Below are positions 42,411 through 53,014 of a stretch of 64,000 nt of DNA, piece after piece (position 1 is the stretch's first letter; the number at the start of each line of letters is the position of its first letter). Under the pieces are notes generated by a model, which was not told the DNA's origin, searched no databases, and saw nothing but the letters and a program-made list of their open reading frames with translations. A program made the position numbers and the translations under genes. This DNA comes from Hahella sp. KA22 (GTDB lineage Bacteria; Pseudomonadota; Gammaproteobacteria; Pseudomonadales; Oleiphilaceae). The stretch lies in the NCBI RefSeq assembly GCF_004135205.1, contig NZ_CP035490.1:3675501-3739500 (forward strand), in the 5' to 3' direction.

Positions 42411-45203
42411 GTGAAATATCTGGTAGGGATAGATTTGGGCACCACACACACGGTGGTGGCCTATACGGACATCTCGACAGGGGCGGAAAACGCCGTTCCC
42501 AAGTTGTTTGAAATTGAGCAGTTGGTGGCGCCGGGCGAGCTGGCCAAGAAGCCCATGCTGCCGTCTTTCCGCTACCATCCGGCTCCTGGCGAGATTGCGG
42601 AGCATCATCTGCAGCTGCCCTGGCGTCCTCAGGCGTTGCCTGGTGAGATTGACCAGGTTGTGATCGGCGAATGGGCTCGGGAACTGGGCTCCAAGGTCGA
42701 TGGACGGCTGGTGGCCAGCGCCAAAAGCTGGCTGTCCCATCCCCAGGTGGAGCGCACCGCGGATATTCTGCCCTGGGCGGCGGCGGAAGACGTGGTCAAA
42801 GTGTCTCCCTTGCTCGCCAGCGCCAGTTACCTGCATCACGTCAGACAGGCCTGGAACCGGGAGCATCCGCAAGATCTGCTGGAACAGCAGGAAGTGGTCA
42901 TCACAGTGCCGGCGTCTTTTGATGAAGGCGCCCGTTCCCTCACTCTTGAAGCCGCATGCCTGGCCGGCTTGCCGGAAGTCTTGTTATTGGAGGAGCCGCA
43001 GGCGGTTGTATACGACTGGTGCGCGCGTAATAAAGAACAGGCGCAATCACTGTTGCAGGACGCCAGACTCTTGCTGGTGTGCGATGTTGGCGGCGGCACC
43101 ACAGATTTGAGTCTGATCAGCGTGGCGGCCGGGTCCGGCGATCAAGGCGAGCTGACCCTCAATCGCGTCGGGGTGGGCGACCACCTTATGCTCGGCGGCG
43201 ATAATATCGATCTGGCGCTGGCGCATATAGCGGAACAGCGCATCGCCAGCGCGCGTAAGCTCAGCGCAGCGGCGCTTTCCCAGCTGATCCAGCAAACCCG
43301 AAAAGCCAAAGAGTTACTATTGTCGCCGGAAGCGCCTGATGCCGCTTCCGTGACGGTGCTGGGCGGCGGCGCCAAATTGATCGGCGGCGCCAAAAGCTGC
43401 GAGCTGACCCGTGAAGAAGCCCATCAGATCGCCGTGGACGGTTTTTTTCCTCTCTGTGAATTCAGTGATCGTCCCGCCAAGCGACGCAGCGCAGTCGTGG
43501 AGTTTGGCTTGCCCTATGCGCCGGATCCCGCCGTCAGTAAATACATTGCGGAATTCCTGGCCCGTCATGAGCAGGCCTGCAGACAGGCGCTAAAGACCAG
43601 CGAGACGTCTGCTGCAGTGCCGGATGTGCTGTTGCTGAACGGCGGCGTATTCAACAGCCCCTTGCTTAGTGAGCGGGCGCGGGCGCTGCTGAGTCAATGG
43701 AACGGCGCCCCGGTCAAGCTGCTGGACAACGCGCATCCCAATCTGGCGGTGGCTTTTGGCGGAGTGGCCTACGGGCTGGCGCGTAAAGGCGCGCAGATCA
43801 AAATTGGCGGCGGTTCGGCCCGCTCTTATTTCCTGATTGTGGAGGCGTCCACTGACGCCGCCGCAGATAAAAAATTTGGCGTTTGCTTATTACCCAAAGC
43901 GACCGAAGAAGGGGAAGAAATTCGTCTGCATGGGCGTAAATTCGCGCTGCGTATCGGTCGTCCGGTGCGCTTCCACCTGGCGTCCTCGACGGGCGACAAG
44001 ACATTCAGTGCGGGCGATCTGCAGGAAATGAACGATGACGATTTCATCTTCCTGCCGCCCATGGTGTCGGCGTTGAGCGCCGACGCGGAGGACAGCGGCG
44101 CAGAGGTTGAAGTGGAACTGAGTGCGGTGTTGACGGAGGCGGGCGCATTACAGGTCGAGTGCGTGGGAATCGCTGGCGGCGACGCCACTCCCCAACGCTG
44201 GCGTCTGGATTTCCAATTACGCAAGCAGACGCCAGTGGAAGACGGCGGCGCACAATTGCCCGCCAAATTCGCTGAAGCGGCGAGTAAGATCGAAGCGGCT
44301 TACAGTTCCAACAAAAAAGGCGGCGACTCCATCAAAACGCTGCGTAGTGATCTGGAAAAGTTGCTCGGTAAGCGTGACCAGTGGGATATGCCCACGCTGC
44401 GCGCCGTTTTCGACAAGTTCCTGGAAGGTTCCAAAAACCGTCGCCGTTCTGCGGCTCATGAGCGCATCTGGCTCAATTTCGCCGGCTACTGCCTGCGTCC
44501 CGGTTTTGGCGATCCTCTGGATGACTGGCGGGGGCGGCAAGTCTGGAAAATGTATCAGCAAGGCCTGCAGTTCGATAAGGAAGGACAGCTGTGGAGCGAA
44601 TGGTGGACCTTCTGGCGCCGCGTCGCCGGCGGGCTCAATAGTGAGCAGCAACAGCGCGTATACAAGGATGCGGCGGTCTACATTAACCCGGCCGCATTGC
44701 GCAGTCGTAAATTGCTGGCGACGCCGGCGTTCAAGTCCTATGAGGACATGGTGCGACTGGCGGCGGCGCTGGAGCGCTTGCCGGTGGAGACCAAAACCGA
44801 AGTCGCCAAATGGTTGTTGCAACGCCTGCAGAAGCCCAGCGAACCCATCGCCAGTTGGTGGGCGTTGGGACGGATCGCCTCGCGGCAGCCTTTCCATGGC
44901 AGCGCGCACAATGTGGTTCCGGCAGAGACGGTGTCCGGCTGGCTGCCGCAGTTGCTCAAACAGGACTGGAAAAAGAACCAGGAAGCGGCCTTCGCTACGG
45001 TGATGCTGTCGCGCATGAGCGGCGATCGCGTTCGGGATCTGTCCGAAGCGGACCGTAATGCGGTGGTTGCGGCGCTGAAAGCCGCCAAGGCTCCGGCGGT
45101 CTGGGTCGATATGGTTTCGCAAGTGGTGGAGCTGGATGAGGCGGAAACCAAGCGCGTATTTGGCGAAGCGTTGCCGTCCGGGCTCAAGCTGCTGGCTGAG
45201 TAG
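42411..45203 (+). CDS. Large Hsp70 family protein with helical C-terminal extension
   Basis: A 930-residue protein starting at GTG 42411, two bases after the previous stop. The ATPase motifs GIDLGTTHTVVAY (residue 5), CDVGGGTTDLSL (near 222) and LNGGVFNSPLL (near 407) are intact. After a beta-rich segment (about 520-615) comes a roughly 300-residue helical region with many Trp/Arg/Lys (RRSAAHERIWLNFAGYCLRP, then WRGRQVWKMYQQGLQFDKEG) that the shorter paralogue lacks. The two Hsp70 proteins share about the same N-terminal landmarks and probably arose by duplication. They may work as a pair, with the extension binding a client or partner. Confidence 0.87.
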   Translation: MKYLVGIDLGTTHTVVAYTDISTGAENAVPKLFEIEQLVAPGELAKKPMLPSFRYHPAPGEIAEHHLQLPWRPQALPGEIDQVVIGEWARELGSKVDGRLVASAKSWLSHPQVERTADILPWAAAEDVVKVSPLLASASYLHHVRQAWNREHPQDLLEQQEVVITVPASFDEGARSLTLEAACLAGLPEVLLLEEPQAVVYDWCARNKEQAQSLLQDARLLLVCDVGGGTTDLSLISVAAGSGDQGELTLNRVGVGDHLMLGGDNIDLALAHIAEQRIASARKLSAAALSQLIQQTRKAKELLLSPEAPDAASVTVLGGGAKLIGGAKSCELTREEAHQIAVDGFFPLCEFSDRPAKRRSAVVEFGLPYAPDPAVSKYIAEFLARHEQACRQALKTSETSAAVPDVLLLNGGVFNSPLLSERARALLSQWNGAPVKLLDNAHPNLAVAFGGVAYGLARKGAQIKIGGGSARSYFLIVEASTDAAADKKFGVCLLPKATEEGEEIRLHGRKFALRIGRPVRFHLASSTGDKTFSAGDLQEMNDDDFIFLPPMVSALSADAEDSGAEVEVELSAVLTEAGALQVECVGIAGGDATPQRWRLDFQLRKQTPVEDGGAQLPAKFAEAASKIEAAYSSNKKGGDSIKTLRSDLEKLLGKRDQWDMPTLRAVFDKFLEGSKNRRRSAAHERIWLNFAGYCLRPGFGDPLDDWRGRQVWKMYQQGLQFDKEGQLWSEWWTFWRRVAGGLNSEQQQRVYKDAAVYINPAALRSRKLLATPAFKSYEDMVRLAAALERLPVETKTEVAKWLLQRLQKPSEPIASWWALGRIASRQPFHGSAHNVVPAETVSGWLPQLLKQDWKKNQEAAFATVMLSRMSGDRVRDLSEADRNAVVAALKAAKAPAVWVDMVSQVVELDEAETKRVFGEALPSGLKLLAE

Positions 45204-45263
45204 GCGACGGGAGTCGGTCAGGGCTGGCGTCGCCAGCCTGTGGCGGCCAGTCTGTAGGAAAGT

Positions 45264-45305
45264 AAAAAAACCGAGGCGCCCACCCTGGCTCATTAACGCC
45301 TCGGT
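45264..45305 (-). terminator. Orphan terminator-like hairpin oriented to the minus strand
   Basis: ACCGAGGCG (45270-45278) pairs with CGCCTCGGT (45297-45305) across an 18-base loop, with seven A at 45264-45270 that would be a T run only on the minus strand. No minus-strand gene lies to its right. It may end an antisense or small RNA, or act imperfectly for the plus-strand Hsp70 operon. The rest of 45204-45676 shows no gene and should hold the promoter of the EF-G paralogue. Confidence 0.45.
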
Positions 45306-45676
45306 CGCTGGGGAACTCTTCGGCGATCGCAGTCGCCAGAAGAAGTCGCCGTAAGCTAAAGGGGGAGTCAGAAACGGAGTAAGCGTTTCTGAAACCGCTG
45401 TCGGACAGGGATAGTATCTCCAGAGCGCCAGCCTGTTTCTGTGTAAAATTGCGCTTTTATTCCGCTGAATATCCCCATTACGACTTTATCGATTTTTGCT
45501 AACCCCGCATTTTTCCCAAATTCCGGATTTTCTGCTTTAATTCATAGAAATACTCCTTCCAGAATCCATCGCAGTTCGTGTTTTACGACGGGTCCTCCGT
45601 GCGGAATACGATCGGGATACTGGCCGAAGCTCCGTTTGACGACGCAAGTCGTCTCCACTCACCAAAAGGAAGAGCT

Positions 45677-47731
45677 ATGGCGCAGTACAGCACAGAAAAT
45701 ATCCGCAATATCGCGCTTTTGGGACACGTCGGCTGCGGCAAGACGACCTTATTGGAAGCGCTCCTGGTTAAATCGGGAGAAATCCCCAGCGCCGGCAGCG
45801 TTGAGAAAGGCGCAACCCTCAGTGATTTCGATCCCCAGGAAAAAGAGCTGGGACATTCCCTCTACACCTCCGTATGCAGCCTGGATTACGACGCGGCGCA
45901 TATCAACTTCATCGATACTCCCGGCTACCCCGACTTTCTTGGGCGGGCATTGAGCATCTTGCCTGCGGTGGACTCCGCCGCGCTGGTCATCAATGCGCAG
46001 GCGGGCGTGGAAATGGTGACGGAGCGCCTGATGGCGGCGGTTAAAAAGCGCGAGCTTTGCCGCATGATCATCGTTAACAAGATAGACATGAACGATATCG
46101 ATTTCGCACAGCTTATGGAGAGCATTTGCGAGGCGTTCGGCTCCGAATGTCTGCCGATCAACCTGCCGGCGGAATCCGGTCATGGGGTGGTGGATTGCTA
46201 CTTCGCGCCGGACGAGACTCGCGCCACAGACTTCTCATCCGTAGAGAAAGCGCACAGTGCGCTGGTGGATCAGGTCGTGGAGGTAGATGAGAAGTTGATG
46301 GAGGTGTATCTGGAGCAGGGACAGGAACTCAATCCCGAGCAGTTGCACGATCCCTTCGAACAGGCTCTGCGGGAGGGTCACCTGATTCCCGTCTGTTTCG
46401 TGTCGGCGCAAACCGGCGCGGGCGTGGAGGAGTTATTGAAGGTTATTTCCCATCTGATGCCGACGCCTCTGGAAGGCAACCCGCCGCAGTTTTTGAAGGG
46501 CGAGGGCGCGGAGGCCAAAAAAGTGACCGTGGAGCCGGACCCGGGCAAGCACGCCATAGCACATGTGTTTAAAGTCGCCGTGGACCCGTATGTTGGAAAA
46601 TTGGGCGTGTTTCGGATTCACCAGGGACGCATTTCCCCTAACTCGCAAATGTATGTGGGAGACGCCCGTAAACCCTTCAAGGTCGCCCATCTGCTGAAAC
46701 TGCAGGGTAAGAAAACCCGGGAGACCGCCTATGGCGTGCCGGGAGATATTTGCGCAGTGGCGAAAGTGGATGATATCGAGTTCGACTCCGTGCTGCATGA
46801 CTCGACGGACGAAGAGCAATACCACCTCAAATCCATCGACTTTCCGCCGCCGATCTGCGGCATCGCCATTGAGCCGGTGCGCAGAGGGGACGAGCAGAAA
46901 CTGTCGGACGCCCTGCAGAAGGTTTGCGCGGAAGATCCCAGTCTCAAGCTGGAGCATCGCGCTTCGCTGAATGAAACAGTGATGTATGGGGTCAGCGACT
47001 TGCATTTGCGGGTTGTGCTGCAACGCATGAAGCAACAATTCAACGTGGAGGTGGTCACCCATCCGCCCTCCATCGCCTATAAAGAAACCATCTCCAAGCC
47101 TGCGGAAGGTCACTTTCGACACAAAAAGCAAACCGGCGGGGCGGGGCAGTTTGGCGAAGTCTACCTGCGGGTGGAGCCATTGGAGCGGGGCCAGGGCTTT
47201 GAATTTGAGAACAAAGTGGTGGGAGGCTCTATTCCCTCCCAGTACATTCCCGGGGTGGAAAAAGGCGTGCGACAGGTGCTGGAAAGCGGGGCCATCGCTG
47301 GTTTTCCCCTGCAGGATCTGCGGGTGACGGTGTACGACGGCAAACATCATTCGGTGGATTCCAAGGAGATCGCCTTCGTCACCGCCGGCAAGAAAGCCTT
47401 TCTGGATGCGGTGAACAAAGCGCAGCCTGTGGTGCTGGAGCCCATGGTGAGGCTCAGCGTGACCGCGCCGGCGGCCAGTGTCGGGGATATCACTGGAGAT
47501 ATTTCCGGCTCCCGGGGCATGGTGACGGGCAGCAACGCGCTAAGCCGCAACCGGGCCTCGGTGTCGGCGTTGATTCCGCTGGCGGAGCTGGACAACTATC
47601 AGTCCAAACTGAAATCCATGACGGGCGGCGAGGGCGCTTACACGCTGGAATTCAGCCATTACGATTACGCGCCGCCGAAACTACAGCATGAGTTGATGGA
47701 TCGATACAAACAAAAACAAAGCGGCGGATGA
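45677..47731 (+). CDS. Elongation factor G paralogue (EF-G-like translational GTPase)
   Basis: A 684-residue translational GTPase. G1 is GHVGCGKTT near residue 15, G3 DTPGYPD near residue 81 and G4 NKIDM near residue 135. EF-G domains II to V follow, with the domain IV segment GGAGQFGEVYLRV and the C-terminal GSRGMVTGSNALSRNRASV. It is recognisably EF-G-like but diverged from canonical FusA (for example GHVGCGKTT instead of AHIDAGKTT), and no ribosomal protein or EF-Tu genes are nearby. Such paralogues have been linked to recycling, stalled ribosomes or phosphorus/stress control, with no single role. ATG 45677 follows AAGGAAGAGCT; an in-frame upstream start is less likely. Confidence 0.9.
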   Translation: MAQYSTENIRNIALLGHVGCGKTTLLEALLVKSGEIPSAGSVEKGATLSDFDPQEKELGHSLYTSVCSLDYDAAHINFIDTPGYPDFLGRALSILPAVDSAALVINAQAGVEMVTERLMAAVKKRELCRMIIVNKIDMNDIDFAQLMESICEAFGSECLPINLPAESGHGVVDCYFAPDETRATDFSSVEKAHSALVDQVVEVDEKLMEVYLEQGQELNPEQLHDPFEQALREGHLIPVCFVSAQTGAGVEELLKVISHLMPTPLEGNPPQFLKGEGAEAKKVTVEPDPGKHAIAHVFKVAVDPYVGKLGVFRIHQGRISPNSQMYVGDARKPFKVAHLLKLQGKKTRETAYGVPGDICAVAKVDDIEFDSVLHDSTDEEQYHLKSIDFPPPICGIAIEPVRRGDEQKLSDALQKVCAEDPSLKLEHRASLNETVMYGVSDLHLRVVLQRMKQQFNVEVVTHPPSIAYKETISKPAEGHFRHKKQTGGAGQFGEVYLRVEPLERGQGFEFENKVVGGSIPSQYIPGVEKGVRQVLESGAIAGFPLQDLRVTVYDGKHHSVDSKEIAFVTAGKKAFLDAVNKAQPVVLEPMVRLSVTAPAASVGDITGDISGSRGMVTGSNALSRNRASVSALIPLAELDNYQSKLKSMTGGEGAYTLEFSHYDYAPPKLQHELMDRYKQKQSGG

Positions 47732-47859
47732 GCCGCCTGACAGGCGCTTAGCCGGATTGGGGGGCATTATTGAACCGGGGGAGGCGCCAAGCGGCCTTGA
47801 AATCCATGGCCGCGGGGCTATCTTTTGGATAAGGGCTAACGGGAATCAGAGTCTCTTTC

Positions 47860-50388
47860 ATGACGACTATCTTGCAAGCTGATGGATTCGAGGATTGCGC
47901 CACGATCGAGGATCGCTCTGAGTTCACGGTCTTAATTGTCGACGACTCGCCTCTCAATCTGGATGTGGCGGTGGCTTGCCTGGAAAGTCGGGGCTACCGC
48001 ACGCTCTCCGCCGAAAATGGCATGCAGGCGCTGCAAATCGCCGCGCAGAGCCAACCCTCTCTCATTCTTCTGGACGTGATGATGCCGGAAATGAATGGGT
48101 TCGAAACCTGCCGCAAGCTGAAAAAACTGGATGGATGCGACGACATTCCCGTGATTTTCATGACGGCTCTCAGCGACGTCAAAAGCAAAAAGGCGGGTTT
48201 TGACGCCGGCGGCGTGGATTACGTCACCAAGCCTTTCCAGGTCGAGGAGCTGGCGGCCCGGGTGCATATCCATATCGCACTGAAAGTCGCCTACCAGCAA
48301 TTGAAGGACAGTGAGCAGCGCTACCGCAAGCTGGTGGAGACCACCCCCGACGCGATCATCGTTGAAGGCGAAGAGGGCATCGTATTTCTCAACTCTGCGG
48401 CGGTGGGCATGCTGAAAGCGGATAACCCGGACAAGCTGCTGGGCGGCGCTTTATTGGACTTTGTCTCGGAGGATCAGAAAGAATACGCGGCCATTCAGTT
48501 AAAACAGGCCTGCTCGGTGGACAGAACCGCCGGTCCGCCGGAAGTCATGCTGCTGCGGCAGCTTACCGGAGGGCGCGTAGAGGTGGAGGTTAACTGCATT
48601 CCCATTACCTATCACCGCTCGCCCTCCCATATGTATGTGTTGCGGGATATCACAGAGCGCCGGCGTCAGGAAGCGGCGATTGAGTTTCAGGCGACCCATG
48701 ACGCATTGACTGGCCTGCCTAATCGCAGTTTGTTTCTGGATAGAGTGACGCAGTCGATCAATCACGCGCAGCGTAATGAATCCCGTTTGGCGCTGATTTT
48801 CATCGATCTGGACAAATTCAAGTTGATTAACGACACCCTGGGGCATAACGCTGGCGATGAGCTGCTTAGAATCATGTCGAAGCGTTTGCAGGATTGCACC
48901 CGTAGCTGCGATACCCTGGCCAGGTTCGGCGGTGACGAGTTCGTATTGCTGGTGGATAACCTGGAAAGCGAAGGGGACCTGACCCATCTGGCGGCGCGTC
49001 TGATCAGCTCCGTCAGCGCGCCGGTGTTGCTGTTGGGACAGAGCCATTCCATTACCTGCAGTCTGGGCATCAGCAGTTTTCCGGAAGACGGCGATAATGT
49101 GGAAGTGCTGATGCGTCATGCGGATATCGCCATGTATCGGGCCAAGGAATCCGGACGCAACGCCTATCAGTTCTTTACCCACCAGATGCAGGATCGCCTC
49201 AACGAGCGCCTGAAGCTGGAAAGCAGCCTGAAACAGGCGCTGGAAAATGACGAATTCGTTTTGCATTACCAGCCGCAAGTGGACCTGAGCACGGGCAAGA
49301 TCATTGGGCTTGAGGCCTTGATTCGCTGGCAGTCGCCCACCTTGGGGCTGGTGCCGCCGGGAGACTTTATTCCCGCGGCGGAAGAGGGGCGTTTGATCTC
49401 CGCTATTGGCGAGTGGGTCATTTTCGCCGTCTGCAAACGTCTGGAAAGCTGGCGGCGACAGGGCCTGAAAATCGTGCCGGTGGCGATCAACATTTCCGCT
49501 TTGCAGTTCATGGAGCAGAAAACCGAGGAGCTGGTGAAGCAGGCTTTGAATAAGTACATGGTGGAGCCAAAATACCTGGAGTTGGAGTTGACCGAGTCTC
49601 TCTCCATGTTGGACCCGATCACCTCTATCTCGCTGATGCAACGGCTCAAGGATATCGGCGTGTCCCTGTCCATTGACGACTTTGGCACCGGGTACTCCAA
49701 TCTCAGTTATCTGAAGCGCTTTCCCGTCAACAAGCTGAAAATTGATAAATCCTTTGTGTCAGGACTGACCAATAACCCGGACGATTACTCCATCGTCAAA
49801 GCCATTATTCGCATGTCCCAGAGCCTGGGCTTAAAGACTATCGCGGAAGGGGCGGAAACGGCGGGCCAGATCGCGCTGCTGGCGGCGGAAAACTGCGATG
49901 CGATACAGGGCTTCTATTTCAGCCGCCCGCTGCCTGAAGATCAAATCTGCGCCATGCTCAAAGAGCGTCCGCGCCTGGATATCAGCGAATTCGGCCGCAG
50001 TAGGGAAAGAGGCGCGGTGCTGGTGGTGGATGATGACGCCAATATCCTGCGCAGCATCAGGCGCATTCTGCGAGACGAGGCCTACGAAGTGCTGGTGGCG
50101 AGCAATACGGAAGACGCCTATGAAGTGCTGGCGCGGCGCGAAGTGGCCGTGATCGTTTCCGATTTGCAGATGCCAGGGGAAAGTGGCGTGCAATTTTTCT
50201 CCAAAATCAAAACCATGCATCCGCGTTCATTGCGCATTCTGCTCACGGGGCATGGCTCGTCGGAAAGCCTGGAGCGTGCGATTAACCAGGGGGAAATCTA
50301 CCGCTATGTCTCCAAGCCCTGGGACAATACCCATTTGCTGGAAACGCTTAGCGCTGCGTTCAAACAGTATGAAAAAGGCGTCGGATGA
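47860..50388 (+). CDS. REC-PAS-GGDEF-EAL-REC response regulator, c-di-GMP turnover
   Basis: An 842-residue cytoplasmic protein with five domains. REC1 (about 25-140) has phospho-acceptor Asp near 73 in LLDVMMPEMNG. A PAS domain follows (about 150-260, starting YRKLVETTPDAIIVE). GGDEF (about 280-440) has the intact RFGGDEF motif near residue 357. EAL (about 460-700) has GLEALIRW, ELTESLSM, DDFGTGYSNL and AEGAET intact. REC2 (about 720-838) has SDLQMPGESG and the RpfG-style ending GEIYRYVSKPWDN. Both synthesis and breakdown of c-di-GMP are possible. It converges with the hybrid histidine kinase gene on the other strand, a possible partner. Confidence 0.88.
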   Translation: MTTILQADGFEDCATIEDRSEFTVLIVDDSPLNLDVAVACLESRGYRTLSAENGMQALQIAAQSQPSLILLDVMMPEMNGFETCRKLKKLDGCDDIPVIFMTALSDVKSKKAGFDAGGVDYVTKPFQVEELAARVHIHIALKVAYQQLKDSEQRYRKLVETTPDAIIVEGEEGIVFLNSAAVGMLKADNPDKLLGGALLDFVSEDQKEYAAIQLKQACSVDRTAGPPEVMLLRQLTGGRVEVEVNCIPITYHRSPSHMYVLRDITERRRQEAAIEFQATHDALTGLPNRSLFLDRVTQSINHAQRNESRLALIFIDLDKFKLINDTLGHNAGDELLRIMSKRLQDCTRSCDTLARFGGDEFVLLVDNLESEGDLTHLAARLISSVSAPVLLLGQSHSITCSLGISSFPEDGDNVEVLMRHADIAMYRAKESGRNAYQFFTHQMQDRLNERLKLESSLKQALENDEFVLHYQPQVDLSTGKIIGLEALIRWQSPTLGLVPPGDFIPAAEEGRLISAIGEWVIFAVCKRLESWRRQGLKIVPVAINISALQFMEQKTEELVKQALNKYMVEPKYLELELTESLSMLDPITSISLMQRLKDIGVSLSIDDFGTGYSNLSYLKRFPVNKLKIDKSFVSGLTNNPDDYSIVKAIIRMSQSLGLKTIAEGAETAGQIALLAAENCDAIQGFYFSRPLPEDQICAMLKERPRLDISEFGRSRERGAVLVVDDDANILRSIRRILRDEAYEVLVASNTEDAYEVLARREVAVIVSDLQMPGESGVQFFSKIKTMHPRSLRILLTGHGSSESLERAINQGEIYRYVSKPWDNTHLLETLSAAFKQYEKGVG

Positions 50389-50483
50389 CGCCTTGATCTT
50401 ACCTGTCCACTCTCATTGGCTCTGAACTTCGACCTGATTCCTGTTTTAACGTTTCCCGACGAGATGTCTACGGTAACGCGCGC

Positions 50484-53012
50484 CTACTTGGCGCTACGGT
50501 CGGCGATGCGCGCTTTGGCGGTAGGCAGCCAGCGCGCCAGCGACGCGTACAACTGCTGGATATTGAAAGGTTTGGCGAGGAAGTCATCCATCCCGGAATC
50601 CATGCAGCGTTGCTGGTCTCCAGGCAGGGCGTTGGCGGTCAGCGCGACTATCGGTAAGCGTCGACTGCCGGGATGGGACTGCTCTGCAGCGCGAATGGCC
50701 ATAGCGGTCTCATAGCCGTCCATGACCGGCATCTGACAGTCCATCAGCACCATGTCGTAATGGTTCTTGGCCAGCCGCGTCAACGCCTCGCGACCATTCT
50801 CGGCGATGTCCGCAGTGATGCCGATCATATTCAGCAGCTCCACCGCATACTCCTGATTGATGGGATGATCCTCCACCAGTAAAACGCGCCCGCTTAGCGG
50901 CGCATTCTGAGTGCGGCCGGTTGCGCCGCCGGTTTTGGTGGTCAACGTGGAGACGCCGCTGGCGGTGGGATCTTTTTCCAGCCACACGGAGAACCAGAAT
51001 GTGGAGCCTTCGCCGGGACGACTTTCCACGCCCAGCTCGCCGCCCATCAGTTCCACCAGACTCTTGGATATGCTCAAGCCAAGCCCGGTGCCGCCATAAG
51101 TGCGGGTAGTGGAGCCGTCCGCTTGCGAAAAAGATTCGAAAATCTTTTCCTGCTTCTCCAGGGGGATGCCAATGCCGGTGTCGCTGACCGATATTTTCAG
51201 CTTCATGTTGCGGGCGTCTTCATCGCTGATTTCCACGATAATCTGAATGCTGCCCTGCTGGGTGAATTTGAGGGCGTTGCCCACCAGATTGGTGAGAATC
51301 TGCCGCAGGCGGCCGCTGTCGCCGATCAGGGTTTCAGGAATGCCGTCGCTGAGGGCGCAACCCAGTTCAATGTCTTTGCTGTGCGCCCGGGGCGAGAAGA
51401 TGTCCACGAGGTAGTTGAGCAGCTCCGGCAGCTTGAACGCATGATTATCCAGCTCCAATTTACCGGCTTCGATCTTGGAGAAGTCCAGAATGTCGTTGAT
51501 GATATTCAACAGCGACTCGCCGGAACTGACGATGGTGTCCAGGTATTTGCGCTGCTTTTCCGACAACGGCGTATCGGCGAGTATGCTCGCCATGCCCAGC
51601 ACGCCGTTCATCGGCGTACGGATTTCGTGGCTCATTCTGGCCAGAAACTCGCTTTTCGCCTGATTAGCCTGTTCCGCCGCCTCTTTTTCGCGGCAGGCTT
51701 CCTTGATGTTTTTCTTCAACTCCACTTCCATGAAGATGAACGACTCCGCCAGACGTCCCACCTCATCGCGGGAGCGCACCGCCAACGATTGAATTGTGCT
51801 GTTCGGCTGGTCGTCCTTGAGAAAGTCTTGTGACGGCAATTGCTTGGCGTAATTGGTGAGGAAGTCCAATGGCCGGGAGATGCGCGACACCCAGATGAAG
51901 GCCACGAGAATGCTGCCAATGAAGAAAAAAGCGATGACCAGACTCTGGCTCTTCACCAGATTCTCCGCCGGCGCGGAGATTTCCTCGACCGGCACCACCA
52001 CGGAGAGATACCAGTCGAAAGGTTTGAAATAGCTGACGTAAGCCACCACTTGGCGCTCTTCGTCGCGTTTGGAGCCAGCGACAAAGGGGTCGTGATAGTG
52101 ATACACCACCTGGCCGATTTGCTCTTGCGCCGCAATTTGGCCGATCAACTCGGTCAGCAGATCCCGTTGCTCGCCGTTCAGCGGCTTGGGCGTTTCGCCT
52201 TCTTCGCCCGAACTGGGCGGCGGCACCAGCACTTCGCTCTGGCCGTCAAACAGGTAGGCGTAGCCGGTGTTGGCGACTTTGATGTCAGGGAACGTCTTAC
52301 GCAGACTGTCGATAATGGCGCTCATTTTCTTGCGGCTTTCCGCTTCGACGTACTCGAAGTCCACCATGGCGACGAGAGTCAGTTTCCAGTCGGGCAGGGG
52401 AAGGAAGTAGCCGATATGGCGGCTGTCGCGGTCGCTGCCGGGTTTGCGCCAGTTGAAGATGGCCTTGTCGCCGGAGGAATCCAGGTTGTCGTCCGCCATG
52501 GTCTGGTAGATGACGCGGCCTTTAAAATCACGCAGTGAGGTGATGTACGTCGCTTCCACGCTGGGGTCCGGGTGCGCCATAACCCCGCCCTGGCGGTTGA
52601 ACACAAAGACTTCCACTTCGCCGAAGCGCACGTCCCGCAGCCACTTGAAAGCCATGGCCTCGGCCTCTTCCTGGGAAACCTTGCCTGACTTGTACAAATC
52701 CCCATAGACCCTGAAAGAGGACTGTGCGATTTCCGACACGCTCTGCAAGTCGCTTTGCAGATTGGAGAGGATTTCTATTTTGTCGCCGGTCAGCTGATCG
52801 TAACCGGCTTTGATATTCAGCTCGACCAGCTTCAATACGTTTTGCGCAGAGGATTCTTCAGCATGAAGCATCGCGCGTCCCACGTCACGATGCGTGAAAT
52901 AAAGAATCGACAGCGCCGCTATGGACATGATCAACAGGATAAGAGAGATGATCCTGGTTCTTAGCGAGTAAAAACGGTAGCGGCTGAAAAAACGGCTGTT
53001 AGCTCGAACCAT
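50484..53012 (-). CDS. Hybrid histidine kinase with periplasmic Cache-type sensor
   Basis: An 842-residue inner-membrane protein. TM1 is near residues 15-35, a periplasmic Cache-like sensor region of about 310 residues follows (including [20 protein letters not shown]), and TM2 is [19 protein letters not shown] near residue 355. A HAMP-like linker leads to HisKA with His near 458 ([11 protein letters not shown]), HATPase_c ([34 protein letters not shown]) and a C-terminal REC domain with Asp near 755 ([13 protein letters not shown]). Its start is two bases after the stop of a periplasmic binding-protein gene, so it is in one operon with two such proteins. This suggests that the binding proteins present ligand to its sensor domain, as LuxP does to LuxQ. 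Confidence 0.9.
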   Translation of the reverse strand: MVRANSRFFSRYRFYSLRTRIISLILLIMSIAALSILYFTHRDVGRAMLHAEESSAQNVLKLVELNIKAGYDQLTGDKIEILSNLQSDLQSVSEIAQSSFRVYGDLYKSGKVSQEEAEAMAFKWLRDVRFGEVEVFVFNRQGGVMAHPDPSVEATYITSLRDFKGRVIYQTMADDNLDSSGDKAIFNWRKPGSDRDSRHIGYFLPLPDWKLTLVAMVDFEYVEAESRKKMSAIIDSLRKTFPDIKVANTGYAYLFDGQSEVLVPPPSSGEEGETPKPLNGEQRDLLTELIGQIAAQEQIGQVVYHYHDPFVAGSKRDEERQVVAYVSYFKPFDWYLSVVVPVEEISAPAENLVKSQSLVIAFFFIGSILVAFIWVSRISRPLDFLTNYAKQLPSQDFLKDDQPNSTIQSLAVRSRDEVGRLAESFIFMEVELKKNIKEACREKEAAEQANQAKSEFLARMSHEIRTPMNGVLGMASILADTPLSEKQRKYLDTIVSSGESLLNIINDILDFSKIEAGKLELDNHAFKLPELLNYLVDIFSPRAHSKDIELGCALSDGIPETLIGDSGRLRQILTNLVGNALKFTQQGSIQIIVEISDEDARNMKLKISVSDTGIGIPLEKQEKIFESFSQADGSTTRTYGGTGLGLSISKSLVELMGGELGVESRPGEGSTFWFSVWLEKDPTASGVSTLTTKTGGATGRTQNAPLSGRVLLVEDHPINQEYAVELLNMIGITADIAENGREALTRLAKNHYDMVLMDCQMPVMDGYETAMAIRAAEQSHPGSRRLPIVALTANALPGDQQRCMDSGMDDFLAKPFNIQQLYASLARWLPTAKARIADRSAK

Positions 53013-53014
53013 GT

